From contig JAFZQI010000044.1 in NCBI GenBank assembly GCA_017620475.1, positions 62,001 to 126,000 of the forward strand: a stretch of 64,000 nucleotides of DNA, in the 5' to 3' direction. Positions 25,527-33,752 of this stretch are shown in pieces (the first letter of the stretch is position 1; each line of letters begins with the position of its first letter). The translations under genes and the position numbers were made by a program. This stretch comes from Clostridiales bacterium. GTDB lineage: Bacteria > Bacillota > Clostridia > Saccharofermentanales > Saccharofermentanaceae. Under the pieces are notes generated by a model that did no database searches, had not been told where the DNA came from, and saw nothing but the letters and a program-made list of their open reading frames with translations.

Positions 25527-27253
25527 TATTCCTCACCTCCCTTCTTCTGTGATTCATATACTTCTCTGTAGATCTCATTGTCTCTAAGGAGTTCTTCGTG
25601 TGTACCGACAGCGTTGATCCGCCCGTTGTCGATAACGATGATGCGGTCCGCGTTCTCGACAGAAGAGATACGCTGCGCAATGATAAGCTTCGTGGTGCCC
25701 GGAATAAACTCGGCAAATCCCTTCTGGATCTGAGCGTCGGTGGCGGTATCCACGGCACTCGTACTGTCATCGAGGATCAGGATCTTCGGCTTCTTCAGGA
25801 GCGCTCTGGCGATACAGAGTCTTTGCTTCTGTCCGCCTGATACGTTGGTTCCGCCCTGTTCAATATAAGTGTCGTATCCTTCGGGAAAAGCACTGATGAA
25901 CGAGTCTGCCTGCGCGATTTTACATGCCTGGATCATCTCTTCATCCGTGGCATCCGGATTGCCCCATCGGAGATTCTCTTTGATGGTTCCGGAGAAAAGG
26001 ACATTCTTCTGAAGCACCATGGCCACGTTGTCGCGGATGACATCGAGATCGTAGTTCTTGACGTCCACGCCGCCGACTTTGATATCACCGTCCGTAACAT
26101 CGTAAAGGCGCGGGATCAGCTGAACAAACGAAGATTTACCGGAACCGGTACCGCCGATGATACCGATGGTCTCGCCGGACTTGATATGAAGATCGAAGTC
26201 CATAAGGCAACTCTTTTCCTTCTTCTTCGAATAACTGAAGAAAACGTGGTCGAAATCTATGGATCCGTCTTTGACTTCCATGACCGGATTCTCCGGGTTC
26301 GTGATATCCGGCGTCTCATCAAGAAGCTCGGCGATACGCTCGGCTGAAGCTCTGGAGATAACCAGCATGACGATGATCATGGAAATCATCATAAGGCTCA
26401 TCAGGATCTGCATCGTATAGGAGAACATCGAGGTCAGCTGGCCGGTGGTCATCTCATCGTTAACAACAAGCTTGGCGCCGATCCAGGAGATCAGGAGCAT
26501 CGCCGTATACACACTGGCCATCATGAGCGGGGCGTTGCAGTTGATCGCACGCTCAGCTTTGACGGCATCATTACGGATACTGTTATTCACATCCATGAAC
26601 TTCTCGATCTCGTAGTCTTCTCTTACGAAAGACTTCACGACACGGATACCTCTTACATTCTCCTGCACAACGTTGTTCATGAGGTCGAACTTCTTGAACA
26701 TTCTTTTGAAGATAGGGTGCGCATAGCGGAACACGATGATCAGTCCGAGCATCAGGACCGGTGCGATGCCCAGAAGGATCAGAGCCACTTTCGCATTTAC
26801 ATAGAAGCTCGCACACATCGCGAAGATCAGCATGATCGGGGCTCTTACCGTGATACGGATCACCATCTGGTAGGAGTTCTGCACATTCGTGACATCGGTC
26901 GTCAGTCTCGTGATGATACTGCTGGTCTTGAACTTATCGATGTTCGAGAACGAGAACGTCTGCAGATTGTGGAACATGTCGTGCCGCAGGTTCTTCGCAA
27001 AACCGGCACTCGCCTTTGCGGCCTCTCTTCCCGAGAGTGCGCCAAACGCCATGGATGCGAACATGCACACCAGGAGGAGCGACCCCATTGCCCACACGTA
27101 ATTCATGTTGCTCTTTTCGATACCGTTGTCGATGAGTTTACTCATCAGAAGCGGCATCAGCACTTCCATCACCACTTCGCAGGATACCAGTATCGGAGCC
27201 AGTATGGATGGCTTCTTATACTCCCGCACGGATTTCAGCAGTCGACTAATCAT
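25526..27253 (-). CDS. ABC exporter half-transporter, degenerate-site subunit
   Basis: 575 residues: six membrane helices then an ATPase domain (about 335-575). Walker A is GGTGSGKSS, the signature is VSGGQKQ and the switch region is IAQRISS (His replaced by Gln). Walker B ends ILILDDSTSAVD, with Asp in place of the catalytic Glu. Loss of both Glu and switch His is the mark of the degenerate nucleotide site of heterodimeric exporters. Its partner overlaps downstream. The start overlaps the MarR stop (ATGA). Confidence 0.93.
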   Translation of the reverse strand: MISRLLKSVREYKKPSILAPILVSCEVVMEVLMPLLMSKLIDNGIEKSNMNYVWAMGSLLLVCMFASMAFGALSGREAAKASAGFAKNLRHDMFHNLQTFSFSNIDKFKTSSIITRLTTDVTNVQNSYQMVIRITVRAPIMLIFAMCASFYVNAKVALILLGIAPVLMLGLIIVFRYAHPIFKRMFKKFDLMNNVVQENVRGIRVVKSFVREDYEIEKFMDVNNSIRNDAVKAERAINCNAPLMMASVYTAMLLISWIGAKLVVNDEMTTGQLTSMFSYTMQILMSLMMISMIIVMLVISRASAERIAELLDETPDITNPENPVMEVKDGSIDFDHVFFSYSKKKEKSCLMDFDLHIKSGETIGIIGGTGSGKSSFVQLIPRLYDVTDGDIKVGGVDVKNYDLDVIRDNVAMVLQKNVLFSGTIKENLRWGNPDATDEEMIQACKIAQADSFISAFPEGYDTYIEQGGTNVSGGQKQRLCIARALLKKPKILILDDSTSAVDTATDAQIQKGFAEFIPGTTKLIIAQRISSVENADRIIVIDNGRINAVGTHEELLRDNEIYREVYESQKKGGEE

Positions 27254-27738
27254 GATTCCAAATTCCTTCTCATCTTTTCTGTTAGTTCTATATATGTATT
27301 GATTTCTTCTTTTGTTAATCCCTTGACCAGTTTCTTCTCGACACCTTCGATCGTCGAGTCGACTCTCTTTTTCGTCTGGCGTGCCTGCTCCGTAACGATG
27401 ATCCTCTTCAGCCTCGCGTCTTTTTCCTCGCTGACCCTGCGGATCGAGCCTCTTTGCTCCAGAAGCTTGAGTATCCCCGTCGCCGTACTGCGCTGGATAT
27501 GGAAGGCCTGTTCGATATCCTTCTGATATACCACATTACCGAGCTCGTGCTGCATGTTGAGATACCCCATCACGTGCGCCTGAACCGAGGTCAGACGGCT
27601 CTCGCCCCGCGATGAGAACTCCTGATCAAGAGCCTCATCGATCGACAGGCGGATCGACTTACTCAGGTGCCGCACATACGGTCCGATATGGGTATTATCG
27701 CTGGGATTTCCGCTTTTAACGGTATTCTTGTCTTCCAT
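27250..27738 (-). CDS. MarR-family transcriptional regulator
   Basis: 162 residues from ATG 27738 (MEDKNTVK), chosen because AAGGA lies 9 bases upstream; the ATG at 27747 would sit on that site. The winged helix is clear: LTSVQAHVMGYLNMQHELGNVVYQKDIEQAFHIQRSTATGILKLLEQRGSIRRVSEEKDARLKRIIVTEQ, with the usual DAR.K wing. It overlaps the first exporter gene by the ATGA arrangement. Likely a drug-responsive repressor of its own operon. Confidence 0.93.
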   Translation of the reverse strand: MEDKNTVKSGNPSDNTHIGPYVRHLSKSIRLSIDEALDQEFSSRGESRLTSVQAHVMGYLNMQHELGNVVYQKDIEQAFHIQRSTATGILKLLEQRGSIRRVSEEKDARLKRIIVTEQARQTKKRVDSTIEGVEKKLVKGLTKEEINTYIELTEKMRRNLES

Positions 27739-27763
27739 TTCTGCCATTCCTTACGTGTCAATT

Positions 27764-27779
27764 GTTAGGACGCTAACAT
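27764..27779. promoter_or_regulatory. Candidate MarR operator
   Basis: TGTTAG-GACG-CTAACA is a perfect 16-base palindrome with a 4-base centre, 26 bases upstream of the MarR start. Size and place fit a MarR site. Confidence 0.6.
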
Positions 27780-27830
27780 TTTATCTATTTTGGTCAGGGT
27801 AGTCAACCACAAATTTCAATCAGCATGCTG

Positions 27831-27839
27831 TGATATAAT
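27831..27839 (+). promoter_or_regulatory. Extended -10 promoter of the plus-strand membrane protein gene
   Basis: TGATATAAT at 27831-27839, 87 bases before the ATG at 27926. No good -35 box is visible. Confidence 0.5.
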
Positions 27840-27925
27840 TGACAGAAAGATAAAAGGAAACAGCGGCATGATCACTATCATCACAGGCCGGGAAAAACCC
27901 AAACGGGTAAAACGGAGGAATCAGC

Positions 27926-28882
27926 ATGAATCCCAAACAGTTCTTTTCCAAAAGCAGAAATTCTTCTATCGATAAGATGACCGGCACATTGAGCTTTCGG
28001 CCGAAGGCATCCATGAACTCCCGCTCATTTTCCGCCCTGGGACTTTGCCTGGTGATGGCGCTGATGTGCCTTTTGGGAATCACCTCGATCACCCGTGCCG
28101 ACATGGGGCCGAAACCTTCGATCGAGATCCATGTGAAGAACCCTCCGGCCGGGAAATACTATATCGCGCTTCTCGGGAAGGACGACTATAGCAACCGGGC
28201 CAGCTGGGGCAAAGAGTATCTGGACTATGATAAGAGACCGGAAGAAGAACAGGAGATCCTGGATTTCCTGCTCGTGTACAACTACGACGGATACATGTTC
28301 CACATTACGCCGGTGGGAAGCTGCTTCTTCGCATCAAACGAGAGGCACACCTACCGCTTCACCTACACCGTACCTTCCACCTTTAAAGTCATCCTTTTGT
28401 CGGCGGACGGAGACACCGTAATCAGCGAGCCCATCACCCGTACCCACTTTAATTCAGTGTGTTCCTTTGACGTCTCCACCGGAAAGGTCAAAGAGGACCC
28501 CCTGAGCTGGAAAACGTTTTTTGTCTCGGCCATTTGCTGCCTTGTGGTGACGCTTTTAATCGAATTCATCCTTCTTGCGGTCTTTAGATTCCGGATCGGT
28601 AAGTGCATCAAACGCTTCCTTGTGACCAATCTCCTCACTCAGATTTTGCTCAATGTGGCTCTGGTCGTTCTCGACCGGAACGGAATCACCTCTCTGCTCT
28701 TCCTGATCTGGTGGGTGTTCCTGGAGGTCGTCATCGTCGTCATCGAAGCGCTCTCTTATAAAGATCACTTTTGCGATAAGGAAGACGTGGTCCGGCCTTC
28801 CGAAAACATCGCCTATGCGATCGTAGCCAATCTTGCAAGTGCGCTGATCGAGTTCCCGATCATTCTCTTTATCACCAAGTGA
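27926..28882 (+). CDS. Conserved membrane protein with signal peptide and four C-terminal helices
   Basis: 318 residues. A basic N-terminus and hydrophobic segment (about 34-56, ending TRADMGPKPS) look like a signal sequence. An extracytoplasmic beta-rich domain follows (about 58-185: PSIEIHVKNPPAGKYYIALLGKD..., then HTYRFTYTVPSTFKVILLSADGDTV). Four membrane helices fill about 192-318 with a charged ER/KD loop. I have seen the ADMGPKPS.....NPP opening in unassigned Clostridial proteins but know no function. Convergent with the SIMPL gene, 7 bases apart. Confidence 0.75.
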   Translation: MNPKQFFSKSRNSSIDKMTGTLSFRPKASMNSRSFSALGLCLVMALMCLLGITSITRADMGPKPSIEIHVKNPPAGKYYIALLGKDDYSNRASWGKEYLDYDKRPEEEQEILDFLLVYNYDGYMFHITPVGSCFFASNERHTYRFTYTVPSTFKVILLSADGDTVISEPITRTHFNSVCSFDVSTGKVKEDPLSWKTFFVSAICCLVVTLLIEFILLAVFRFRIGKCIKRFLVTNLLTQILLNVALVVLDRNGITSLLFLIWWVFLEVVIVVIEALSYKDHFCDKEDVVRPSENIAYAIVANLASALIEFPIILFITK

Positions 28883-28884
28883 TA

Positions 28885-28902
28885 GGAGATCAGCTGATCT
28901 CC
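28885..28902. repeat. Perfect 18-base palindrome between convergent stops
   Basis: GGAGATCAGCTGATCTCC lies between and across the ends of the membrane protein gene and the SIMPL gene. As RNA it could form a 7-base stem with an AGCT loop in both directions. No T-tract follows. Confidence 0.4.
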
Positions 28903-29561
28903 CATACCAGCGTAACGTTATCCGTGATCTCGATATCCTCGGGATCCATATCGATGTCGATGGCTCTCGCTCCCATCACTTTACCCGCAGCGACGCAATC
29001 CAGGCTGCGTAAATTCATCATGGGCGCTTCCATCTCGATCTCGGAAAATGAATAGTCTATCCTTTGGATCTCTTTCAGTTTCACGCCGGATGCCTTGGCC
29101 AGGACTTTAGCCTTCTCTTTGGCATCGGAAACGGCCTTCGCAATCAGTTCGGACTTCGCCTTTTCCTGATCCTTCACCCGATAGCTGACACGGAATTCCG
29201 GGGCAGCCGGGCAGGCGGCCAGCGCACCGAAGACCAGGCCCAGTTTCTCCTTATCCGAATCGAAGCATAAACGAAGTCCATGCCGGAACCGGTAGCCTTT
29301 GAAACGCTGCTTCCAGCCCCCCTCCTTCTCGTAGCTCTCATATTCCGGATCGATCGAAAAGCCGGTGGTCCGGATCTCTTCCGGATCGATCCCGGCCGCC
29401 TGAAGCGAAGCTTTGATCTCGCGGCTCCTCTGCGAAGACTTCTCCACCGCCGCCTCGTACTTCTTCTCGACGCCTTCCACGCTCATATTGATACATGTCT
29501 GGTCCGGTGTTACCCGAAGGTTCGCCCTTCCTGTTACGCGTATTGTTCTGGATTTTTCCAT
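28890..29561 (-). CDS. SIMPL (DUF541) domain protein, cytoplasmic form
   Basis: 223 residues. RTIRVTGRANLRVTPDQTCINMSVEG is the SIMPL opening. The core has IRTTGFSIDPEYE, GYRFRHGLRLCFDS and a helical AKSELIAKAVSDAKEKAKVLAKASGVKLKEIQRI. Most SIMPL proteins are exported; this one has no signal peptide. Function unknown; the family forms oligomeric beta structures. AGGAATAAA precedes the start weakly. Confidence 0.85.
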   Translation of the reverse strand: MEKSRTIRVTGRANLRVTPDQTCINMSVEGVEKKYEAAVEKSSQRSREIKASLQAAGIDPEEIRTTGFSIDPEYESYEKEGGWKQRFKGYRFRHGLRLCFDSDKEKLGLVFGALAACPAAPEFRVSYRVKDQEKAKSELIAKAVSDAKEKAKVLAKASGVKLKEIQRIDYSFSEIEMEAPMMNLRSLDCVAAGKVMGARAIDIDMDPEDIEITDNVTLVWEIS

Positions 29562-29617
29562 AGATTTTATTCCTCCGCGAAAAGCACTGTTTTTTCATAC
29601 TGCCCGTTCCCTGGAAT

Positions 29618-29663
29618 CATTACCGGGGATCCTTTTTTGTACCCGGACCCATTACCGGGGATC
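29618..29663. repeat. Direct repeat in the gap upstream of the SIMPL gene
   Basis: CATTACCGGGGATC occurs at 29618-29631 and again at 29650-29663, 32 bases apart. The second copy touches the methyltransferase stop. They may be operator half-sites or a small duplication of the gene end. Confidence 0.5.
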
Positions 29664-30417
29664 ATTTCCTATATAGATAAAGGATATATTCATCGTCAAA
29701 AATGACTTTGTTCCCATGCTTTATGACGGCATCCCGAACACCATTGAAGAAAAGATCTTTGTACTCCTCTTTCAAGGTGATATGGGTCGAGTGCGTCCCC
29801 AGGTACTGGTTGTGCTCGTCCGCCGTATACTCTCTTCTTCCGAGAAATACCTTCTTTTCCAGGAATGTAAGTCCGTAGGATCCACCGTCCATATAGTTAA
29901 ACTTCTGCGTGTAGGGCTGATCGGTGACAAAGTACCGGTCATAGACCTTCTGGATTTCGTCATATAACGCCGGATTACTCTTTTGGTAGTCGCCGTGAAG
30001 CATAAACATCGCCAGGATCCCGCCGTCTTTGAGAAGCTCCGTACATCTTCTGTACGCGACGTCCTCCTTGATCCACTGGATCGCCGCTGCCGAATAGATC
30101 AAGTCGAATTTCCGGTCCCCGAAATCATAGGTTTCAAAGTCGCCGGTTACGATGCTGAAATTGGGACAGGAAGAATACTTCTCCCTCATCTTCGCAGAGA
30201 GATGCTCACCCAGCTCGATGGCCAGATAGTCTGCACCGCTTTGGATCGCAAAATCAGATGCCTGACCGGTTCCCGGACCGATCTCAAGGCAGTTCTTCCC
30301 CGGTCCGAGTCCGCAGGTCTTCACGATATAATCGAAGAGTTCCGGAGAATACCTGATCCTCCACTTGTCGAACTTATCCGGTATCGTATCAAATACCAAT
30401 CTTTTATCCTTCTCCAT
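29662..30417 (-). CDS. Class I SAM-dependent methyltransferase
   Basis: 251 residues from ATG 30417, 10 bases after AAGGAG; ATG 30423 is possible. The SAM site is NCLEIGPGTGQASDFAI (motif I), then YLAIELGEHLS, FSIVTGDFETYDF and FDLIYSAAAIQWI. It is of the type related to trans-aconitate and small-molecule methyltransferases. Substrate unknown. Confidence 0.85.
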   Translation of the reverse strand: MEKDKRLVFDTIPDKFDKWRIRYSPELFDYIVKTCGLGPGKNCLEIGPGTGQASDFAIQSGADYLAIELGEHLSAKMREKYSSCPNFSIVTGDFETYDFGDRKFDLIYSAAAIQWIKEDVAYRRCTELLKDGGILAMFMLHGDYQKSNPALYDEIQKVYDRYFVTDQPYTQKFNYMDGGSYGLTFLEKKVFLGRREYTADEHNQYLGTHSTHITLKEEYKDLFFNGVRDAVIKHGNKVIFDDEYILYLYRK

Positions 30418-30451
30418 GACCATCACTCTCCTTCCACAATCAAATGCGTGT

Positions 30452-30520
30452 CATTTTCCTGCGCCAAAGAACATTCGCCAAAAACGTGTCCCTCCAAAGA
30501 ACATGCACCAAAAGCAAGCC
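30452..30520. repeat. CCAAAGAACAT repeats between surE and the methyltransferase gene
   Basis: The block CCAAAGAACATNCNCCAAAA occurs twice (near 30464 and 30495). It belongs to the dispersed CAAAAGMAC motif family of this window. No coding sense. Confidence 0.5.
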
Positions 30521-30544
30521 CTTTTCCCATGCAAAAAGCTTGTG

Positions 30545-31279
30545 TCAGCTGATATTGTTGACGATTCCGATGGAAATGTATCCGTCTAAGATGGCGCGAA
30601 GATCCGTTCCTTCGTCTGCGTGATTCCGGTCGACCCAGTGGATCGTAAACTGCTTTGATCCGTCTTCCCGTTCTTCGCGGAGCCGGTATATATCCACATA
30701 AGGATTTCCCATGCTGACCTTCCGGTTACGAAGGACCCCTTTGCAGGTATCGATCGGACAGTCCGGGAAATTGATGTTGATCACCTGATGCGGCACCAGA
30801 TCCTGTTTGAGGATCTCTTCCATAATGATCGGCAGGTACAGATCCGTCACCTGATGACCGGATGCGCTTTGGCGTTCATCCCCCATAAAGCCTTCGGACC
30901 AGGCTACGGCCGGGTATCCGCACATGGCCGCATCCAGCGCTGCGCCTACCGTGGCGGAGTACTGGATATCGGTGCCGACATTATATCCGTTATTGATACC
31001 CGAAAAAACCACATCAGGTTCTTCGGGCATGATGTATTTGCTTCCCAGGCGCACGCAGTCACTGGGAAGTCCCGAGCAGGAAAAAGCCTTCACTCTTTCG
31101 ATCGGCATGTCCACAGGACAGACTTCCAGCGGATCTCCAATCGTAAGGCTGTGAGAAGCCGCGCTTCTCTGGCTGTCAGGTGCCACGACCCAGACCTCGC
31201 CCCATTTTGCGGCTTCTTTTGCCAGACGGAAAAGGCCATCGGAGGCGATCCCGTCATCGTTCGTTATCAGTATCTTCAT
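30545..31279 (-). CDS. surE: 5'/3'-nucleotidase SurE
   Basis: 244 residues, the usual size. ILITNDDGIASDGLFRLA has the metal-binding Asp pair, APDSQRSAASHSLT the Ser/His region, SGLPSDCVRLG and FSGINNGYNVGTDIQYSATVGAALDAAMCGYPAVAWS the core with metal Asn. It dephosphorylates nucleoside monophosphates. It lies 21 bases downstream of a Dabb gene with no clear ribosome site, so its translation may depend on the upstream gene. Confidence 0.95.
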   Translation of the reverse strand: MKILITNDDGIASDGLFRLAKEAAKWGEVWVVAPDSQRSAASHSLTIGDPLEVCPVDMPIERVKAFSCSGLPSDCVRLGSKYIMPEEPDVVFSGINNGYNVGTDIQYSATVGAALDAAMCGYPAVAWSEGFMGDERQSASGHQVTDLYLPIIMEEILKQDLVPHQVININFPDCPIDTCKGVLRNRKVSMGNPYVDIYRLREEREDGSKQFTIHWVDRNHADEGTDLRAILDGYISIGIVNNIS

Positions 31280-31300
31280 AGCCGATATGTCGTTTCGAGA

Positions 31301-31603
31301 TTACACTTCATAATCGAAGCAGCTTCTGATCTTGGAATACGGGCGAACGATATTGGTCGCCACTTCCACATGGGCCGGATGTACCGCATAACCCTTAAGA
31401 GATGCCTCATCCTCAAATGTCGAATCCAGCATCAGGTCGGTATTGGAGCTGGAAAGGCCGTCAATGATCACCTTGATATCAATAAGTCCCGGGATCTTTC
31501 CGGCAAGACCTTCCAGGCCTTCCTTAATGTTCTTCTTTGCCTGCAGTTTCTCTTCTTCGGAGATATCGTCCTTAAGTGTCCAGATGATCATGTGCTTAAC
31601 CAT
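31301..31603 (-). CDS. Dabb (stress-responsive A/B barrel) domain protein
   Basis: 100 residues. MVKHMIIWTLKDDISEEEK, GKIPGLIDIKVIIDGLSSSNTDLMLDSTFEDEASLKGYAVHPAHVEVATNIVRP is the complete Dabb ferredoxin-like fold, with the conserved HP.H motif. Function unknown for the bacterial group. Strong AAAAAGGAG precedes it. Probably co-transcribed with surE. Confidence 0.92.
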   Translation of the reverse strand: MVKHMIIWTLKDDISEEEKLQAKKNIKEGLEGLAGKIPGLIDIKVIIDGLSSSNTDLMLDSTFEDEASLKGYAVHPAHVEVATNIVRPYSKIRSCFDYEV

Positions 31604-31787
31604 AGTCCCTCGCTCCTTTTTCGCATTGCCTCTTCATTATTTCCTTCCTCTGACAGGTCTTCTTTCAGACCCGATCCTTGGGAAGAGTACTCTATTATTC
31701 TATCATAATGAATAATCGGTTTGACTCTACTGCCGATATAAATCATCACTTGATGCCGGTCTTTTCTCACCTTTTCTTGAGAATTAC

Positions 31788-31796
31788 TGGTATAAT
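31788..31796 (+). promoter_or_regulatory. Extended -10 promoter of the 31.8 kb lipoprotein gene
   Basis: TGGTATAAT at 31788-31796, 31 bases before the ATG at 31827. Confidence 0.6.
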
Positions 31797-31826
31797 ATAG
31801 GGGCATGTATGCAAAAGGAGGAGAGT

Positions 31827-33629
31827 ATGAAACGTTGTATAGCTACGCTTCTGACCTTAGCCATGGTCCTGTCGCTGATGGGATGTGCGAAGGAAACAGA
31901 GAAGACCAAGAAAACGAAGAAAACCAAGAAGACGACTACGGAAGAAACAAGCGATACGGATGACACGGGACCTTCCGAGTCCACCGATATTCCTTCCGAG
32001 ACTGAAACCGGGTCGGAACCGACCGACACGAAGACTCCGGCTACCCAGGATACTTCGGATACATCAGCCACGGCTGATACGAGTGCCTCGGACTCCTCCG
32101 GATCCGATACAAGTGCAACTTCATCTTTTTATGAGCCGCCTGCCGGTCCCGTCTCCGTTACAATCACTGACGGGGAATACCAGCTCGGATTTTATAATGC
32201 ACCGACCAATCGTGCCTACGGTGAACTTGCTCCGAACATCGAATACGATGTCCTGATTTCCGCCGAACAGTATAACGATTACTACCGGCTCATGAGTCCG
32301 GACCACGACAAGCTCGGAGAACAGCTCGAGGCCATCTTCTCGGAAGAACTTCAGGCGTGCAAGGCGATCTATAGCCAGGCAAGCGATGAACTTCGGGACA
32401 ATATTAATAATGCGACTTCCAGTAATTACTGGAATTACTCTTTTGCCGGCGTGAGCAGCTATGGTAATTTCAAACGTGGCGACACCAAGGTCACATCTTT
32501 TGCGGTCAACCGTTTCTCCGAACTGAAAGGCGAGTATGAAACGACCACTGCTTACTTTAACTTCGATTCCGCTACCGGCGAAGCCCTGAAGATGGATGAT
32601 TTCATCACGGATCGTAATGCTTTTGCCGACGCCTTCCTCTGGTACTATGTCGATGCTGCTACCGTAGATGATAACGGTGCTTCCGTGGATTGGGATCATG
32701 CACTAAGTCTTGCTGCCGACACCATCCGAAGCGGCGAGGATCTCCCGTTCCTCCTTTACCAGAATGCCATTTATGTCGTACTTCCGTATGTGCCCGGTAC
32801 AGACCCGGATACGACCTACTCCGTTACTTTCTCAGCTCTCGAGATGGGAGATTGCGTGAATCTCGATTACTTCACTTCTACTCCTTCGTCCTATGCGCTG
32901 AGTGCAGACAGCAATAACTGCTTCAAGTGGGATTTCGACGGTGACGGTGTTCTGGACACAGTTACCCTCGACGGAGGAGACGATTACTACACGGTGGATC
33001 TCTCCATTTACTTCAACGGACAGTCCTGTGCCACCGGCGATTACAGCCAATGTGCCCAGGATGCCTACGATATCAGCTGGGCCTGCATGTGTAAGACAGA
33101 CGGCGGATACTATCTGTATGTTGAATTCGGCATGGAAGATCCGGCAAATACCACAGCCGTGTTCCACTTCAATAACGGAAAATTTGAGTATGTCGGAGAG
33201 ATGGATGAATTTGAAAGCTATCCTTGGAATCCGGGCGAATGCAGAGTATGTTCCAGAAGTGATCTTATGGGCACGGGCAAAAAGGTCAGAGACTGCGCGC
33301 TCGGAAAGGACGGTTTGCCGTACCAGCTCTATGATTATATCGAAGAAAGCGGCATAGGCGTGACGAAGAAAAAGATGACGCTGGGCATCTTCGAGGACGG
33401 TTCTTTTACCGACGAGTTCGTGACGATCCCCGAGGGAACTACCGTACAGATCCTCGGTATCGACTCCTACTATAAGATCGCCTACTTCACCACTTTGTGC
33501 GAGGACGAATCGCAGAATCAGCGTTTCAACATGATCGTGTATTACGATGAAAATTGTGACGCATATGATGTCTACTTCGACGGAGATGGCGCGTACAACC
33601 TCTTTGCGGGATTAGAATACTTCGACTGA
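31827..33629 (+). CDS. Large lipoprotein with DUF3298-like and VCBS-like parts
   Basis: 600 residues from ATG 31827, which follows AGGAGGAG; the ATG at 31809 precedes that site. Lipoprotein signal MKRCIATLLTLAMVLSLMGC (lipobox LMGC). A Lys-rich KTKKTKKTKKTTTE stretch and an acidic Thr/Ser linker (to about 110) follow. The middle (about 190-340) has the RsiV/DUF3298 pattern (YFNFDSATGEALKMDDFITDRNAF). A later part (about 360-440) has FDGDGVLDTVTLDGGDD, like an FG-GAP/VCBS calcium loop. Role unknown, surface-exposed. The Lys/Thr linker is shared with the DUF885 lipoprotein at 43.1-45.0 kb. Confidence 0.8.
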   Translation: MKRCIATLLTLAMVLSLMGCAKETEKTKKTKKTKKTTTEETSDTDDTGPSESTDIPSETETGSEPTDTKTPATQDTSDTSATADTSASDSSGSDTSATSSFYEPPAGPVSVTITDGEYQLGFYNAPTNRAYGELAPNIEYDVLISAEQYNDYYRLMSPDHDKLGEQLEAIFSEELQACKAIYSQASDELRDNINNATSSNYWNYSFAGVSSYGNFKRGDTKVTSFAVNRFSELKGEYETTTAYFNFDSATGEALKMDDFITDRNAFADAFLWYYVDAATVDDNGASVDWDHALSLAADTIRSGEDLPFLLYQNAIYVVLPYVPGTDPDTTYSVTFSALEMGDCVNLDYFTSTPSSYALSADSNNCFKWDFDGDGVLDTVTLDGGDDYYTVDLSIYFNGQSCATGDYSQCAQDAYDISWACMCKTDGGYYLYVEFGMEDPANTTAVFHFNNGKFEYVGEMDEFESYPWNPGECRVCSRSDLMGTGKKVRDCALGKDGLPYQLYDYIEESGIGVTKKKMTLGIFEDGSFTDEFVTIPEGTTVQILGIDSYYKIAYFTTLCEDESQNQRFNMIVYYDENCDAYDVYFDGDGAYNLFAGLEYFD

Positions 33630-33655
33630 TCTTTGATCCGAACAAACAAAATAAT

Positions 33656-33712
33656 GATCCCCCGCCGCGAACCAGGGCTTAACGCTTTCGGAACCGCAGC
33701 GGGGGATCTTAT
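33656..33712. terminator. Bidirectional terminator between lipoprotein gene and serA
   Basis: GATCCCCCGC (33656-33665) and GCGGGGGATC (33699-33708) form a perfect 10-base stem with a 33-base loop. TTATTAT follows on the plus strand and ATTATTTTG on the minus strand. Confidence 0.65.
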
Positions 33713-33752
33713 TATGCTGTTTCTTTAGTGTCGGCTTATGAGCCGGTCACGA

